The notes: generated by a model from the sequence alone, not told the origin. DNA of 64,000 nucleotides from Colwellia marinimaniae (GCF_002207865.1 NZ_BDQM01000001.1:124001-188000); one strand, 5' to 3'. Positions 47,498 to 57,128 are shown, numbered from the stretch's first letter. Program-made: numbers and translations.

Positions 47498-49237
47498 CTA
47501 ATTCCAAGCTTCAAGCGCAGATTCGTATGGCAGCGTTACTCCTTGTGGTTTTTCATTGGCCAACTTTGCTTTGGGCGCCCCAGGTTGATTCAACCAATAA
47601 GATTCATCTTTTTGGGGATTCATCCTAGGAGCACAACGTTCTTGGCCTTTTTGTTCGAGCGCCATTAAACGCTCATCCATTTCAGCAGCCATTTTATTCA
47701 TCGCCTCTTGAGGGCTGAGTTGGCCATTTACAGCAAGCGATATATTCTTCCACCACAAATCGGACAATCCAGGATAGTCAGGCACATTACTTCCGGTAGG
47801 GGTCCATGCGACTCTGGCTTTACTACGATAGAATTCAATCAAACCACCATATTTATAAGCCACCTTGGTCATTTTATCGGACATAATATCTGAATTTCGG
47901 ATAGGCGTAAGACCGATTAACATTTTTTGTAGTGAAACTGTTTTGGATGTTACAAATTGTGCATATAACCACGCTGCTTTTCTATTTTTGAGAGGTGTTG
48001 ACGTCATAAAGGTCCAGGAGCCTGTATCCTGATATCCTAATTTCATGCCTTTTTCCCAATAAGGCCCTCTAGGAGACGGTGCCATGCGCCATTTTGGTAC
48101 ACCATCACTATTCATGACCGGGAGCTTGGGATCTGTCAAAGCCGCAGTGAATGCGGTATACCAAAATATTTGCTGAGCAATAGTCCCTTGACCAGGTACT
48201 GCGCCAGCTTGGCTGAAATTCATGCTCTTAGCTTCTGGCGGTGCAAATTTATTCAACCATTCTATAAATTTGGTAATGGCATACACGGCCGCGGGGCCAT
48301 TTAATGCTCCGCCACGACTTACACTAGCGCCTACAGGATGGCAATCTTCGACTCGAATACCCCATTCATCTACGGGAAGACCATTAGGAATACCCTTGTC
48401 GCCTGCGCCTGCCATGGATAACCACGCATCAGAAAATCGCCAGCCTAAAGAAGGGTCCTTTTTGCCATAATCCATATGCCCGTATATTTTTTTACCATCA
48501 ATGGTTTTAACATGAATGGTAAAAAACTCAGCTATATCTTCATAGGCGCTCCAGTTTTGGGGCACACCCAATTCATAACCATAAAGTTTTTTAAAGCTTG
48601 CTTTAAAGTCAGCACGATCAAACCAATCGGCACGATACCAGTACAGGTTAGCAAACTGTTGGTCTGGTAATTGATAAAGCTTACCATCGGGCCCAGTGGT
48701 AAAACTAAGACCGATAAAATCCTCAAGGTCTAAACTTGGCAGTGTTACTTCCTTGCCTTCACCCGCCATAAAATCAGTCAATGAAACCACTTTACCCGAA
48801 CGATAATGCGTGCCAATAAAGTCACTATCGTTAATGTAAGCGTCATAAATGCTGTAATCCAATTCGATTTGAGTAGCAATTTTTTTGACTACATCATCTT
48901 CACCTGTGATCTCATGAACCAGTTTTATTCCGGTAATTTCCTGAAAAGCTTTCGCTAATACTTTTGCTTCATAGACATGTGTATCGATGCGTTCAGACAC
49001 AACACGTATAGTCATGCCTTTAAAGGGTCTGGCCGCATTGATAAACCACTGCATTTCTTTCATTTGTTGCTCTTTAGTTAGGGTACTTTCCTTAAACTCA
49101 TTGTTAATCCATTTTTCTGCTGCTAGCATATCCGCCATACAGGGCGTGCTAAGAATGCTGGCACATAGAAAAAGAGTCAGCTTTGACACCCGGTGACGCT
49201 TACGAGCTAAACACTGTCTTTTTTCTTGGTATACCAT
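47498..49237 (-). CDS. GlpV-like extracellular solute-binding protein (glycerol ABC-transporter type)
   Basis: The 579-residue protein has an N-terminal signal (cleavage near CMADM) and resembles the glycerol-binding GlpV family: AAEKWINNEF, PFKGMTIRVVSE, DSDFIGTHYRSGKVVSLTDFMAGEGK, DGKLYQLPDQQFANLYWYRADWF and GHMDYGKKDPSLGWRFSDAWLSMAGAGDKG. In rhizobia GlpV works with GlpSTPQ ATPase and permease subunits (established); none is found next to this gene. AAGGAA precedes the ATG at 49237. A glycerol kinase gene lies divergently 644 bases away, which supports a glycerol-related ligand. Confidence 0.82.
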   Translation of the reverse strand: MVYQEKRQCLARKRHRVSKLTLFLCASILSTPCMADMLAAEKWINNEFKESTLTKEQQMKEMQWFINAARPFKGMTIRVVSERIDTHVYEAKVLAKAFQEITGIKLVHEITGEDDVVKKIATQIELDYSIYDAYINDSDFIGTHYRSGKVVSLTDFMAGEGKEVTLPSLDLEDFIGLSFTTGPDGKLYQLPDQQFANLYWYRADWFDRADFKASFKKLYGYELGVPQNWSAYEDIAEFFTIHVKTIDGKKIYGHMDYGKKDPSLGWRFSDAWLSMAGAGDKGIPNGLPVDEWGIRVEDCHPVGASVSRGGALNGPAAVYAITKFIEWLNKFAPPEAKSMNFSQAGAVPGQGTIAQQIFWYTAFTAALTDPKLPVMNSDGVPKWRMAPSPRGPYWEKGMKLGYQDTGSWTFMTSTPLKNRKAAWLYAQFVTSKTVSLQKMLIGLTPIRNSDIMSDKMTKVAYKYGGLIEFYRSKARVAWTPTGSNVPDYPGLSDLWWKNISLAVNGQLSPQEAMNKMAAEMDERLMALEQKGQERCAPRMNPQKDESYWLNQPGAPKAKLANEKPQGVTLPYESALEAWN

Positions 49238-49881
49238 AATCAATTCCTTATCATCATAGCTTCATTTCTCCCACAGGAACTACGATAGAATCATGAATAA
49301 TGTTCAATGAAAAATACCCAAACATTGATATATATGTTCAGTTTCAAATAAGTTATTTTAAGTTTAGCTGAGGTTTTAAAATGAAGGAGTTATATGTTGA
49401 TATATAACTATTTTATAGATAATGTTTTTTGTTTTTTGTGATTTATTAAAGGATTATTAATCAATTGGTTATGAAAAACTCGTCTGGTGTTTTTTGTGCT
49501 GTTACGTTGTCACAACTGTCGCGGCATAGTTAATTAGGCCATATTATTAGAGGTTTTTTTGGTTGAAATCTTTAGGGTTAAAGTTTTATATCCAATAAAT
49601 ACAAGCTGCTATTTATCAAGGTTGAGCTGACTTATGTGGTCGTAATGTAGGTTTTTTTGTGGGCGTTAATCCGCAAGACTTCAGGTAAAACAGTTGCTAG
49701 TTTAAAAATAGTATTTTGTTTTTATAGCATTAAACTACAATCAAGCTAACAATATTGATAGCTTATGACTAAGTCATAAGGCGTTTGATGTGGCAAATAT
49801 GATAACCACCTATTAACCTGGCTAGTCGCTTTTACTGCTTAGTAACTAGCTAAATACTAAAGCGCAGCTAAGGCATTAATA
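49238..49881. promoter_or_regulatory. Divergent intergenic region between the GlpV-like gene and glpK
   Basis: This 644-base A+T-rich region must hold promoters for both genes. It contains two ATGTTC sequences (49300-49305 and 49334-49339), which equal one half of the GlpR operator consensus, and the palindrome listed separately. No clear sigma-70 promoter with good spacing was identified. Confidence 0.4.
49762..49780. promoter_or_regulatory. Perfect 19-bp palindrome upstream of glpK
   Basis: CTTATGACT-A-AGTCATAAG is a perfect inverted repeat of 9+1+9 bases, 101 bases before the glpK ATG. It has the form of an operator for a dimeric regulator. It does not match the E. coli GlpR consensus. 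Confidence 0.5.
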
Positions 49882-51378
49882 ATGATTCTAGCCATAGATC
49901 AAGGTACTACGGGCACAACCATCAGAATTACCACGGCCCAAGGTCAGGAAGTTGGCGCGGCATACAATGAATTTCAACAATTCTACCCTAGGCCAACTTG
50001 GGTTGAGCATGATGCCATGGAAATTTGGCAAGTCACTCAAGACAGCATTTTACAGGCTTTAAAATCAGCTAAGTTAACCTCTGCTGATATCACTTGCATT
50101 GGCATTACTAATCAAAGGGAAACTACAGTTGTCTGGCATAAAAAGACGGGTAAGCCAGTATACAATGCCATTGTTTGGCAATGCCGGCGTTCGGCTACTA
50201 TTTGTCAAAAAATAAAAGCCTTAGGTAAAGCAGACTGGCTTCATCAGAAAACCGGCCTGATGCTTGATGCCTATTTTTGTGCAACTAAGCTGCAATGGTT
50301 ATTTAATGAAAAACCCGAATTAAAAGCATTGGCAGAAAAGGGCGAACTTGCCTTTGGCACCATAGACTCTTGGCTGATGTGGAAATTAAGCAATGGTCAG
50401 GCGCATTGCACCGACCATAGTAATGCTTCGCGTACCATGCTTTATAATATTCACCAGCAACAATGGGATGATGAGCTGCTGGAATTTTTTGATATTCCCA
50501 AGTCAATATTGCCAAGTATTAAAAGCTCAGCAGGCTTATTCTGCCATAGTGCCGCTGATGGCTTTCTTGGCGCAGAAATTCCTATTACCGGTGTTGCTGG
50601 CGATCAACAGTCGGCCTTATTTGCCCAACAGTGTACCCAAGCGGGAATGATCAAAAATACCTATGGCACAGGTTGTTTTATGTTGATGTATACCGGTGAC
50701 CAAGCTTACTTATCTAATAAAGGTCTATTGACCACTATTGCTTGTGATAAAAATGGTCAGCCTGCTTATGCACTGGAAGGCGCTGTTTTTATCGCCGGTG
50801 CTGCGGTGCAGTGGCTTAGAGATCAATTAGAACTTATCGACCATGCCAGTGAAACTGAAACGTTAGCCTTAAGTGTTAGTGATAATAATGGCGTCTATTT
50901 TGTGCCGGCATTTAGCGGCTTAGGCGCACCTCATTGGGATATGCAGGCGACAGGCTCAATAACTGGACTAACGCAGGGCTGCACTAAAGCGCATATAGTT
51001 AGGGCTACCTTGGAAGCCATTGCTTTTCAAAGTTATGATTTAATGCAATTGATGCAACAAGAAAGCTCGATAACAATAAAAAAATTAAAAGTTGATGGCG
51101 GTGCCTGTGCCAATAATTTTATCATGCAATTTCAAGCGGACTTATTGGGCGTTACCATTGAGCGACCAGCCAATATAGAATCTACCGTGTTAGGTGCGAC
51201 TATCTTAGCGGCAATGGGGCAAGGTATTTGGCACGCTGAAACTATACCAGCAAGTTTATATGGTGAAATAGACTACTTTACTGGCAACATGGAGCAAGCT
51301 CAGGGTAAAACTTTGCTTGCGGGTTGGCATAGTGCAGTTAATAAGTGTCTTGTGGCTAAGTTAGGGTGTTCTTTCTAG
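49882..51378 (+). CDS. glpK: Glycerol kinase
   Basis: GlpK phosphorylates glycerol to sn-glycerol 3-phosphate in the cytoplasm. The 498 residues match the FGGY family length. Motifs are DQGTTGTTIRI near the N-terminus, NQRETTVVWHKKTGKPVYNAIVWQCRR, GVAGDQQSALFAQQC, NTYGTGCFML, and the C-terminal DGGACANNFIMQFQADLLG. No glpF, glpD or glpR neighbour is present in the window. AAGGC upstream acts as ribosome-binding site. Confidence 0.97.
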   Translation: MILAIDQGTTGTTIRITTAQGQEVGAAYNEFQQFYPRPTWVEHDAMEIWQVTQDSILQALKSAKLTSADITCIGITNQRETTVVWHKKTGKPVYNAIVWQCRRSATICQKIKALGKADWLHQKTGLMLDAYFCATKLQWLFNEKPELKALAEKGELAFGTIDSWLMWKLSNGQAHCTDHSNASRTMLYNIHQQQWDDELLEFFDIPKSILPSIKSSAGLFCHSAADGFLGAEIPITGVAGDQQSALFAQQCTQAGMIKNTYGTGCFMLMYTGDQAYLSNKGLLTTIACDKNGQPAYALEGAVFIAGAAVQWLRDQLELIDHASETETLALSVSDNNGVYFVPAFSGLGAPHWDMQATGSITGLTQGCTKAHIVRATLEAIAFQSYDLMQLMQQESSITIKKLKVDGGACANNFIMQFQADLLGVTIERPANIESTVLGATILAAMGQGIWHAETIPASLYGEIDYFTGNMEQAQGKTLLAGWHSAVNKCLVAKLGCSF

Positions 51379-51556
51379 CTTATCTATAATGATATTGTCT
51401 TGATATTTATTAGTATTATTCAATTCTTTAGCTGTAGCTAAGGATATTTAACCCCAGGTGCAGATGGATTCACTTAATTGTGCTTGAATCAAAATCAAAT
51501 TTTGTGCTAGCTTATTGTATTCAATATACAGTTATTGATTTAATGGGAGCGTCAAA

Positions 51557-52012
51557 ATGAATAAAAGCATGAATAAAAATAAAGTGATCTTTGGCATACT
51601 TTTTGTTGGAATAGCTGCGGGGCTTATTTATAACCAAATACAACCAGCTAACCAAGCTCAGCAAGGTAAAGAGGACACAAGTGCCTTAAGCAGTACACTG
51701 GTAGGTAGCAGTAACAATGAAGGGCTGGTCGATAGCGCTTTGTTAACCGCTACGCCATCGAATACTGTGAATAACAGTGGGCAAAATACCAAGGGAAATA
51801 GTGACGCTATTCACTCGCTTGACTCTTCAGCTAGCAGCGAAATTAGCGCCAGAGTTGTGGTAAATAAACATCAACAGCCCGCAGATCACCGTAGTGCTCA
51901 GCAACCAAAACCACATGGACATGAAAACCAGCGCCGACACCCAGAAAACAATTCATTAATACCGCCCGGAGAGCCGAAAAAGCCACTGCCAACTCAAGAG
52001 TCTAAAGGCTAA
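51557..52012 (+). CDS. Small membrane-anchored hypothetical protein, His/Pro-rich C-terminus
   Basis: I do not recognise this 151-residue protein. It begins with a basic stretch (MNKSMNKNK) and one hydrophobic helix (VIFGILFVGIAAGLIYNQI) that can be a signal anchor. The rest is low-complexity: Ser/Asn/Gly/Thr-rich for about 70 residues, then a His/Pro/Lys/Gln-rich end (HGHENQRRHPENN, PPGEPKKPLPTQ). No Cys is present. It probably lies in the periplasm. GGGAGC precedes the ATG. Confidence 0.6.
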   Translation: MNKSMNKNKVIFGILFVGIAAGLIYNQIQPANQAQQGKEDTSALSSTLVGSSNNEGLVDSALLTATPSNTVNNSGQNTKGNSDAIHSLDSSASSEISARVVVNKHQQPADHRSAQQPKPHGHENQRRHPENNSLIPPGEPKKPLPTQESKG

Positions 52013-52020
52013 TTGAGTTC

Positions 52021-52046
52021 AATAAACCGATAAGGATATCGGTTAT
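52021..52046 (+). terminator. Terminator-like hairpin
   Basis: ACCGATA (52026-52032) pairs with TATCGGT (52037-52043) around AGGA; AATAA and TTATT extend the stem imperfectly, followed by a T-rich tail (GTTGTTG). It may end the 51557 transcript. Confidence 0.45.
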
Positions 52047-52275
52047 TGTTGTTGATAACATTTTAATCCCCCCTTAAAAGCAAGTCACTTATTTCTATTT
52101 AATTCGCAAATATGAGTAATTTTAATACATTTTTGTGAATTTATTTACATCTCGTAACATATTAATAACAAACGATAAAAGTCTCATTAATAAAGTACGA
52201 AGAAATTCTTATTAATATTACACTTGAATATTGTATACAAAATATCGTATAAAGTGTTTTGAGGTGTATTTTTAA

Positions 52276-52444
52276 GGCTCTGTTCCATCATACTGTTGTC
52301 CACATGGCAACTATATGACTTAATAGGAAGTGTTGCTGAAGTGATAAAAGCGAGCTTCACAAACAAGGATGTTTGTGCCGAGCCCCATGGATGGGTTTAC
52401 GCGTATCGCTTGTTTACTCAACAACACTAAACTACAACAGAGCC
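52276..52444. mobile_element. 169-bp MITE with 9-bp inverted ends and 8-bp target duplication
   Basis: The ends are GGCTCTGTT (52276-52284) and AACAGAGCC (52436-52444). They are flanked by ATTTTTAA on both sides (52268-52275 and 52445-52452), an 8-base target duplication. Inside there is a long imperfect hairpin: AGTGTTG...CAACAACACT and AAGCGA...TCGCTT with CACAAACA-AGGA-TGTTTGTG at the centre. No gene is present. The ends and the 8-bp duplication resemble IS6-family elements (inference). It is a clear insertion. Confidence 0.85.
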
Positions 52445-52575
52445 ATTTTTAAATACATTTCAATACGAGAGGGATGTACGCGTTAGATGCATTGAGAGCA
52501 ATAATAAATACAACATGCTTACTTTGCTACACGGACGAAATACCTATCGCTATATTAAGAATAGGCTTAAGAACA

Positions 52576-55500
52576 ATGAAACTAACTGCTAAGAAAACAT
52601 TACTAGCTAGCGCGATATTTTTATCGTTAAACATGGCAAGCGTCCAAGCAGCAACAATGTGCGGCGCTAAAACTTTAGACCGTCAAGGCGAAGTTCCTGC
52701 TAACCAAACTCACTGTATTACCGATTATGGCCATTATTTATATGTGACTGTGCCCTATGAAAATAGTAACGTCACTATTACTACTTCAGGCGGAACATTT
52801 ATCGGCAATGATGCCGATATTACACTCTACGATGGCAATGACTGGAGTGGCAATGTCGAAGCGAGTAGTGTTACTGCGGGTACTAATGAAGAAAGCCTGT
52901 CATTTATTTCCCGTGCGGGCGAACGTTATTTTAAGATTGACGGTAATATTGAGCAAACCAGTTTAACCGTTACTATCACGGGCGGTGATGTGCCACCACC
53001 TCTGGCTGACTATATCATTTACAATAGCAATGTCTTTGTTGATGTACCGCCAGCCTCAATTTCGTCTAAAGCGCAATACGGTGCTGTTATAGCGGCAATT
53101 TTAGTGGCAAGTTATAGTGACTTTGCTGGCATTGCTGGTGCAGCTAATGACCCTATTGATGAGGTGTCTCAGGCTATACATTACTTAGCCAAAGCCGATG
53201 ATTTAACCGACCCTGATCTAAACCAATTATTATATTTCTTAGCCTCTTATAAATATAATGCTGCGGCATTGACCGATACCGAAGCATCAGCGCTAAGCAC
53301 AGCGCTTTTAGCGGTTAGTCAAATGAGCAACTTCATTGCTCCAGCAGGCAGTGTCATCCAAGAAGGTTATGCCGCAGCCTTATCAAATTTTAGAAATGAC
53401 GCGAGTTCCGCTTATTTTAAAGATCAGTTACCGCATTTATTAGCTATTATTCAATTTTATGCTGAGCAAAGTAACCCATTTGGCATCAGTAATGGTGGCG
53501 ATACTACTATGGCCTTAATGGGCGCGCTAGGTGATGCTGCTTATTATGGTGATGCCTCAATAAAATCTGCTATCAATAGCAAGATGCTTGATGTGTTATC
53601 GGTAATGCGTTCATTTATCTTTTTAGGTGAAACCTCGCTTGATATGCGTTGGGCAACTGAAGCCGATAGAAAGTGGATTATGCCGCACTCATTTATCACC
53701 ATGGGCAAGTTATCATCAATTGCGAATGATGAAGCCAAAGCTCGTTTTGACAGCACTATTTTAGAAGCGCGTGCCAAAGTGATTCAAACCATTTCGGTAG
53801 AAACCACTGAAGCAATTATCACTAAAAAATATTTAGAAAATGCTGGCCGTACTTGTTCTGCAGGTGACCCGTTATTTGGTAGCTGTGTTATACCACCAAA
53901 AGAGTCTGATATTTTAACAGTTAGTTACGATTGTACTGCTAACATCACTATTCGCGCACAAGCATCTATTAGCCAAGCAACATTGGCGCAATCATGTGCT
54001 GATATGGCCTTACAAGAAACTGAATTCCACGCTTTTTTCAATACCGCCGGCACCCCAGTTACCGGCGATTTAAATAAACATATTGAAGTTGTTGCCTTTG
54101 CTAGCCCAGCAGATTATGAAAAATATGCACCAGAATTCTTTGGTATTGCTACCGATAATGGCGGTATGTATTTAGAGGGCACACCAAGTGCCCAAGGTAA
54201 CCAAGCACGCTTTATTGCTATGCAATGTCCTGATGATTGGCTTGGTGGCTCTTGTCAGTATATCGACCAAATCTATAACTTAAGACATGAGTTTACTCAT
54301 TACCTAGATGGCCGATACATAAAAGCGGGCACGTATGGTTCATTTGATTATAACGTTTCATGGTCGGAAGGCATGGCTGAATATATGGCTATGGGTAAAG
54401 ATCACGCTCGAACGTTAAAGACTTTAACCGATGAGACTATTCCGCCGCTTTATAACTTATTATTTATGAGTTATGAATATGACAACTTATACCCATGGGG
54501 CTATTTCGCCATGCGTTATTTGTCTGAACAGCATAAAGGTGAAGTAGAAACCCTTACGGCTGCGCTACAAGCGGGTGATAATACTGCCTATATTGCAGCG
54601 CTTAAAGGTGTCGCTCAACGTACTGAAGGCGGTTTTGAAGCTTATATGCTGGCCAACTCCGCAACTGTTGCGCCAATTGCTGCGCAATTACCGGCACAAG
54701 ATGTTATTGGCAGCTGTGACTTGGTACAACAATACGTGCGCCATATTGATGCTGCCACCACTAACTTTAGCTTTACCAATACCACGGATACTCCGGTATC
54801 GTTATTTTGGATTGATAGCACTAAGGGGACGGCTAACTTTGCCAAGAACTATAAAACCCTTCACCAAGGTGATAGTTATAACTCAAGCTCTTGGAAAGTG
54901 GGCGATCGCATGATGTTAAGCGATAGTAATATGAATTGCTTAGGTGTGGCAGTAATGGCTGAAGTTGATAACAGCTTCACCATTGAAGCCGAGTTAGTTA
55001 AACATGTGGTAGCTGAGGTGATTCCAGCCTTAAATCAAATGGGTAGTTGTGCTTTAGCGCAACCGCATTTGATTATGGCTCAGTCACACGAATTTACTAT
55101 CACTAACACTTCGGACACACCAGTACGTTTATTTAGAATCGACAATACCAAAGGCTCTATCATCACTACCAGTGGTGGTACTGGCTTTATTCATGGCTAT
55201 GGCGTTTTAGCTCCAGGTGCGAGTTATAACAATGCCGTTTGGTATGGTGACCGTCGTATAATGGTTACCGACAATAGCTTAAACTGTTTAAGTGTTGGTG
55301 TATTAGACAACGCCATTGCTAGCTTTACCGTAGACCAAACTATGGTCGCTAATGCTGCTGCCGCAGAAGTTATTCCTGCAGCGAATACCATTGGTAGCTG
55401 TGCACTAATGCAGAAGCATTTAACTGGTCCTTTTGAAGCAGACTTCTCCTTTATCAATAACAGTGACCAGCCAGTACGTATTCACCGTGTTGATAATGAA

Positions 55501-57003
55501 ACCGGTGAATTAAATGTTGGCTTTGGCTTTACTACCCTAGCTACAGGGGAAAGCTATGACAGCCTGACTTCATGGAAGTGGTTTGGTAACCGTCGTGCAG
55601 CCATTACTGATGAAAATAATCAGTGTTTAGGTGTTGCCGTTATGACTGAGGAAAACACTAGCAATGATTATGTTATAACCAATGTACTAGGTGGTGGCGG
55701 TACGCAACCCCTTGATTCAGATGGTGATGGTGTCATTGATAGTTTAGATGCTTTCCCTAACGATCCAACTGAATGGTTAGATACTGATGGTGATGGTGTT
55801 GGTGATAACGCCGATGTTTTCCCTAACGATCCCACTGAATGGTTAGATACTGATGGCGATGGTATTGGTGATAACAGCGATCCAACGCCAAATGGTGATG
55901 TTGATACTGACGGCGACGGTTATTTAGATAGTGTTGATGCTTTCCCTAACGATGCTACTGAATGGTTAGATAGTGATGGTGATGGTTACGGTAACAACCG
56001 TGATGTATTCCCTAATGATGCTACTGAATGGTTAGACTCTGATGGTGATGGTTACGGTAACAACCGTGATGTCTTCCCTAATGATGCGACTGAATGGTTA
56101 GATAGTGATGGTGATGGTTACGGTAACAACCGTGATGTTTTCCCTAACGATGCTACTGAATGGTTAGATAGTGATGGTGATGGTTACGGTAACAACCGTG
56201 ATGTATTCCCCAATGATGCTACTGAATGGTTAGACTCTGATGGCGATGGCATGGGTGATAACTCTGACCCGTATCCAAATGATCCGAGCAATGGCGGCGG
56301 TGTTACCGTACCTGATTGTGGTGCAGCAACAATCTCCAGCGGTAAGTTAACGTTGGAAAATAACGAATGTGTTGCTGGCGGTCGTGGTTCATTCTATCTA
56401 TGGGTTGAAGCAGATAATACCCAGTTATTCCTAAGCACTGCGGGTGGTAACGGTGATGTCGGTATTTATTTTAACGCCGATAATTGGGCGACCGCAGCTA
56501 ACGCACAAGCGTCTTCTGCCGCGGTAGGCACAACGCAATCATTGCAAGTTACCGCAAACCGAGGCTGGCGCTACATTACTTTAGATAGTACTAATAACTA
56601 TGCGGATGTAACTTTTAAAGTTAGCCTAACTGGCGAAGTTACCCCACCAGTAGAGCCGCCGGTAACGGCTACCATTACTAACGCTTGTACTACCTTAGCG
56701 CCATTTACTTATGGTGCTTTAGAGACAGGTGCCGCGGTTTGTACAGGTAATGGCCACAATAGTTACTACATCTATTTGGATGATAGCGTTACCAGTATTA
56801 CAGTGAATACCGCCCATGGTAATGGTGCAGTAGAGCTTTATACTGGCACCAGCTGGCCAACCGCTGCTAGCCACACCCATAAATCTACTATTGCCGGTAC
56901 TACTGAACAAAGCATTACGATTAACAACCCACCTACTGGTTGGTTCTATATCGCAGTAGAAAGTACTGGTAGTGATGTAGCTGTGCAAGTTGAGGTGAAA
57001 TAG
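52576..57003 (+). CDS. Secreted M9-family collagenase-like metalloprotease, multidomain
   Basis: The 1475-residue protein starts at the ATG at 52576, which gives a signal peptide ending near SVQAA; the frame extends upstream to 52474 without signal features. Domains in order: PPC-like (about 30-135), an M9 N-terminal helical region, then the M9 peptidase with HEFTH (His571, Glu572, His575) and Glu598 in WSEGMAEY. Three repeats of about 110 residues (DNA 54709-55660) follow, with VHL-beta-like features. Then come thrombospondin-type-3-like calcium repeats and two PPC-like domains. All zinc ligands are present. It is probably an exported collagenase-type enzyme acting on extracellular protein. 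Confidence 0.88.
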   Translation: MKLTAKKTLLASAIFLSLNMASVQAATMCGAKTLDRQGEVPANQTHCITDYGHYLYVTVPYENSNVTITTSGGTFIGNDADITLYDGNDWSGNVEASSVTAGTNEESLSFISRAGERYFKIDGNIEQTSLTVTITGGDVPPPLADYIIYNSNVFVDVPPASISSKAQYGAVIAAILVASYSDFAGIAGAANDPIDEVSQAIHYLAKADDLTDPDLNQLLYFLASYKYNAAALTDTEASALSTALLAVSQMSNFIAPAGSVIQEGYAAALSNFRNDASSAYFKDQLPHLLAIIQFYAEQSNPFGISNGGDTTMALMGALGDAAYYGDASIKSAINSKMLDVLSVMRSFIFLGETSLDMRWATEADRKWIMPHSFITMGKLSSIANDEAKARFDSTILEARAKVIQTISVETTEAIITKKYLENAGRTCSAGDPLFGSCVIPPKESDILTVSYDCTANITIRAQASISQATLAQSCADMALQETEFHAFFNTAGTPVTGDLNKHIEVVAFASPADYEKYAPEFFGIATDNGGMYLEGTPSAQGNQARFIAMQCPDDWLGGSCQYIDQIYNLRHEFTHYLDGRYIKAGTYGSFDYNVSWSEGMAEYMAMGKDHARTLKTLTDETIPPLYNLLFMSYEYDNLYPWGYFAMRYLSEQHKGEVETLTAALQAGDNTAYIAALKGVAQRTEGGFEAYMLANSATVAPIAAQLPAQDVIGSCDLVQQYVRHIDAATTNFSFTNTTDTPVSLFWIDSTKGTANFAKNYKTLHQGDSYNSSSWKVGDRMMLSDSNMNCLGVAVMAEVDNSFTIEAELVKHVVAEVIPALNQMGSCALAQPHLIMAQSHEFTITNTSDTPVRLFRIDNTKGSIITTSGGTGFIHGYGVLAPGASYNNAVWYGDRRIMVTDNSLNCLSVGVLDNAIASFTVDQTMVANAAAAEVIPAANTIGSCALMQKHLTGPFEADFSFINNSDQPVRIHRVDNETGELNVGFGFTTLATGESYDSLTSWKWFGNRRAAITDENNQCLGVAVMTEENTSNDYVITNVLGGGGTQPLDSDGDGVIDSLDAFPNDPTEWLDTDGDGVGDNADVFPNDPTEWLDTDGDGIGDNSDPTPNGDVDTDGDGYLDSVDAFPNDATEWLDSDGDGYGNNRDVFPNDATEWLDSDGDGYGNNRDVFPNDATEWLDSDGDGYGNNRDVFPNDATEWLDSDGDGYGNNRDVFPNDATEWLDSDGDGMGDNSDPYPNDPSNGGGVTVPDCGAATISSGKLTLENNECVAGGRGSFYLWVEADNTQLFLSTAGGNGDVGIYFNADNWATAANAQASSAAVGTTQSLQVTANRGWRYITLDSTNNYADVTFKVSLTGEVTPPVEPPVTATITNACTTLAPFTYGALETGAAVCTGNGHNSYYIYLDDSVTSITVNTAHGNGAVELYTGTSWPTAASHTHKSTIAGTTEQSITINNPPTGWFYIAVESTGSDVAVQVEVK
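55969..56232 (+). repeat. Four tandem 66-bp coding repeats (calcium-binding type)
   Basis: Units at 55969-56034, 56035-56100, 56101-56166 and 56167-56232 each encode 22 residues, beginning DSDGDGYGNNRD and ending VFPNDATEWL. They are nearly identical in DNA, differing mainly at synonymous positions. Diverged copies lie upstream from about 55718 and one downstream from 56233. The Asp pattern (DxDGDG) is that of thrombospondin-3-like calcium loops. Confidence 0.95.
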
Positions 57004-57051
57004 CATAAAAAGCTAAAATGAGTAACTATTGATAAAAGCAAGTTACTCAAG

Positions 57052-57079
57052 AAAAACGGGCCATTTGGCCCGTTTTTTA
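57052..57079. terminator. Bidirectional terminator between the protease and the sensor kinase
   Basis: AAAACGGGCC (57053-57062) and GGCCCGTTTT (57067-57076) form a strong hairpin with T runs on both strands. It serves both the + strand protease gene and the minus-strand two-component genes. A second stem GAGTAACT...AGTTACTC lies at 57020-57048. Confidence 0.88.
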
Positions 57080-57128
57080 TGCTTTATTAAGATGAAATCA
57101 CCGGGAGTATCATTAACGGCATGGTGTA

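Noticed and set aside
52474..52575. N-terminal extension of the protease to an earlier ATG
   Set aside because: The added 34 residues have no signal character, whereas the ATG at 52576 begins a typical signal peptide.
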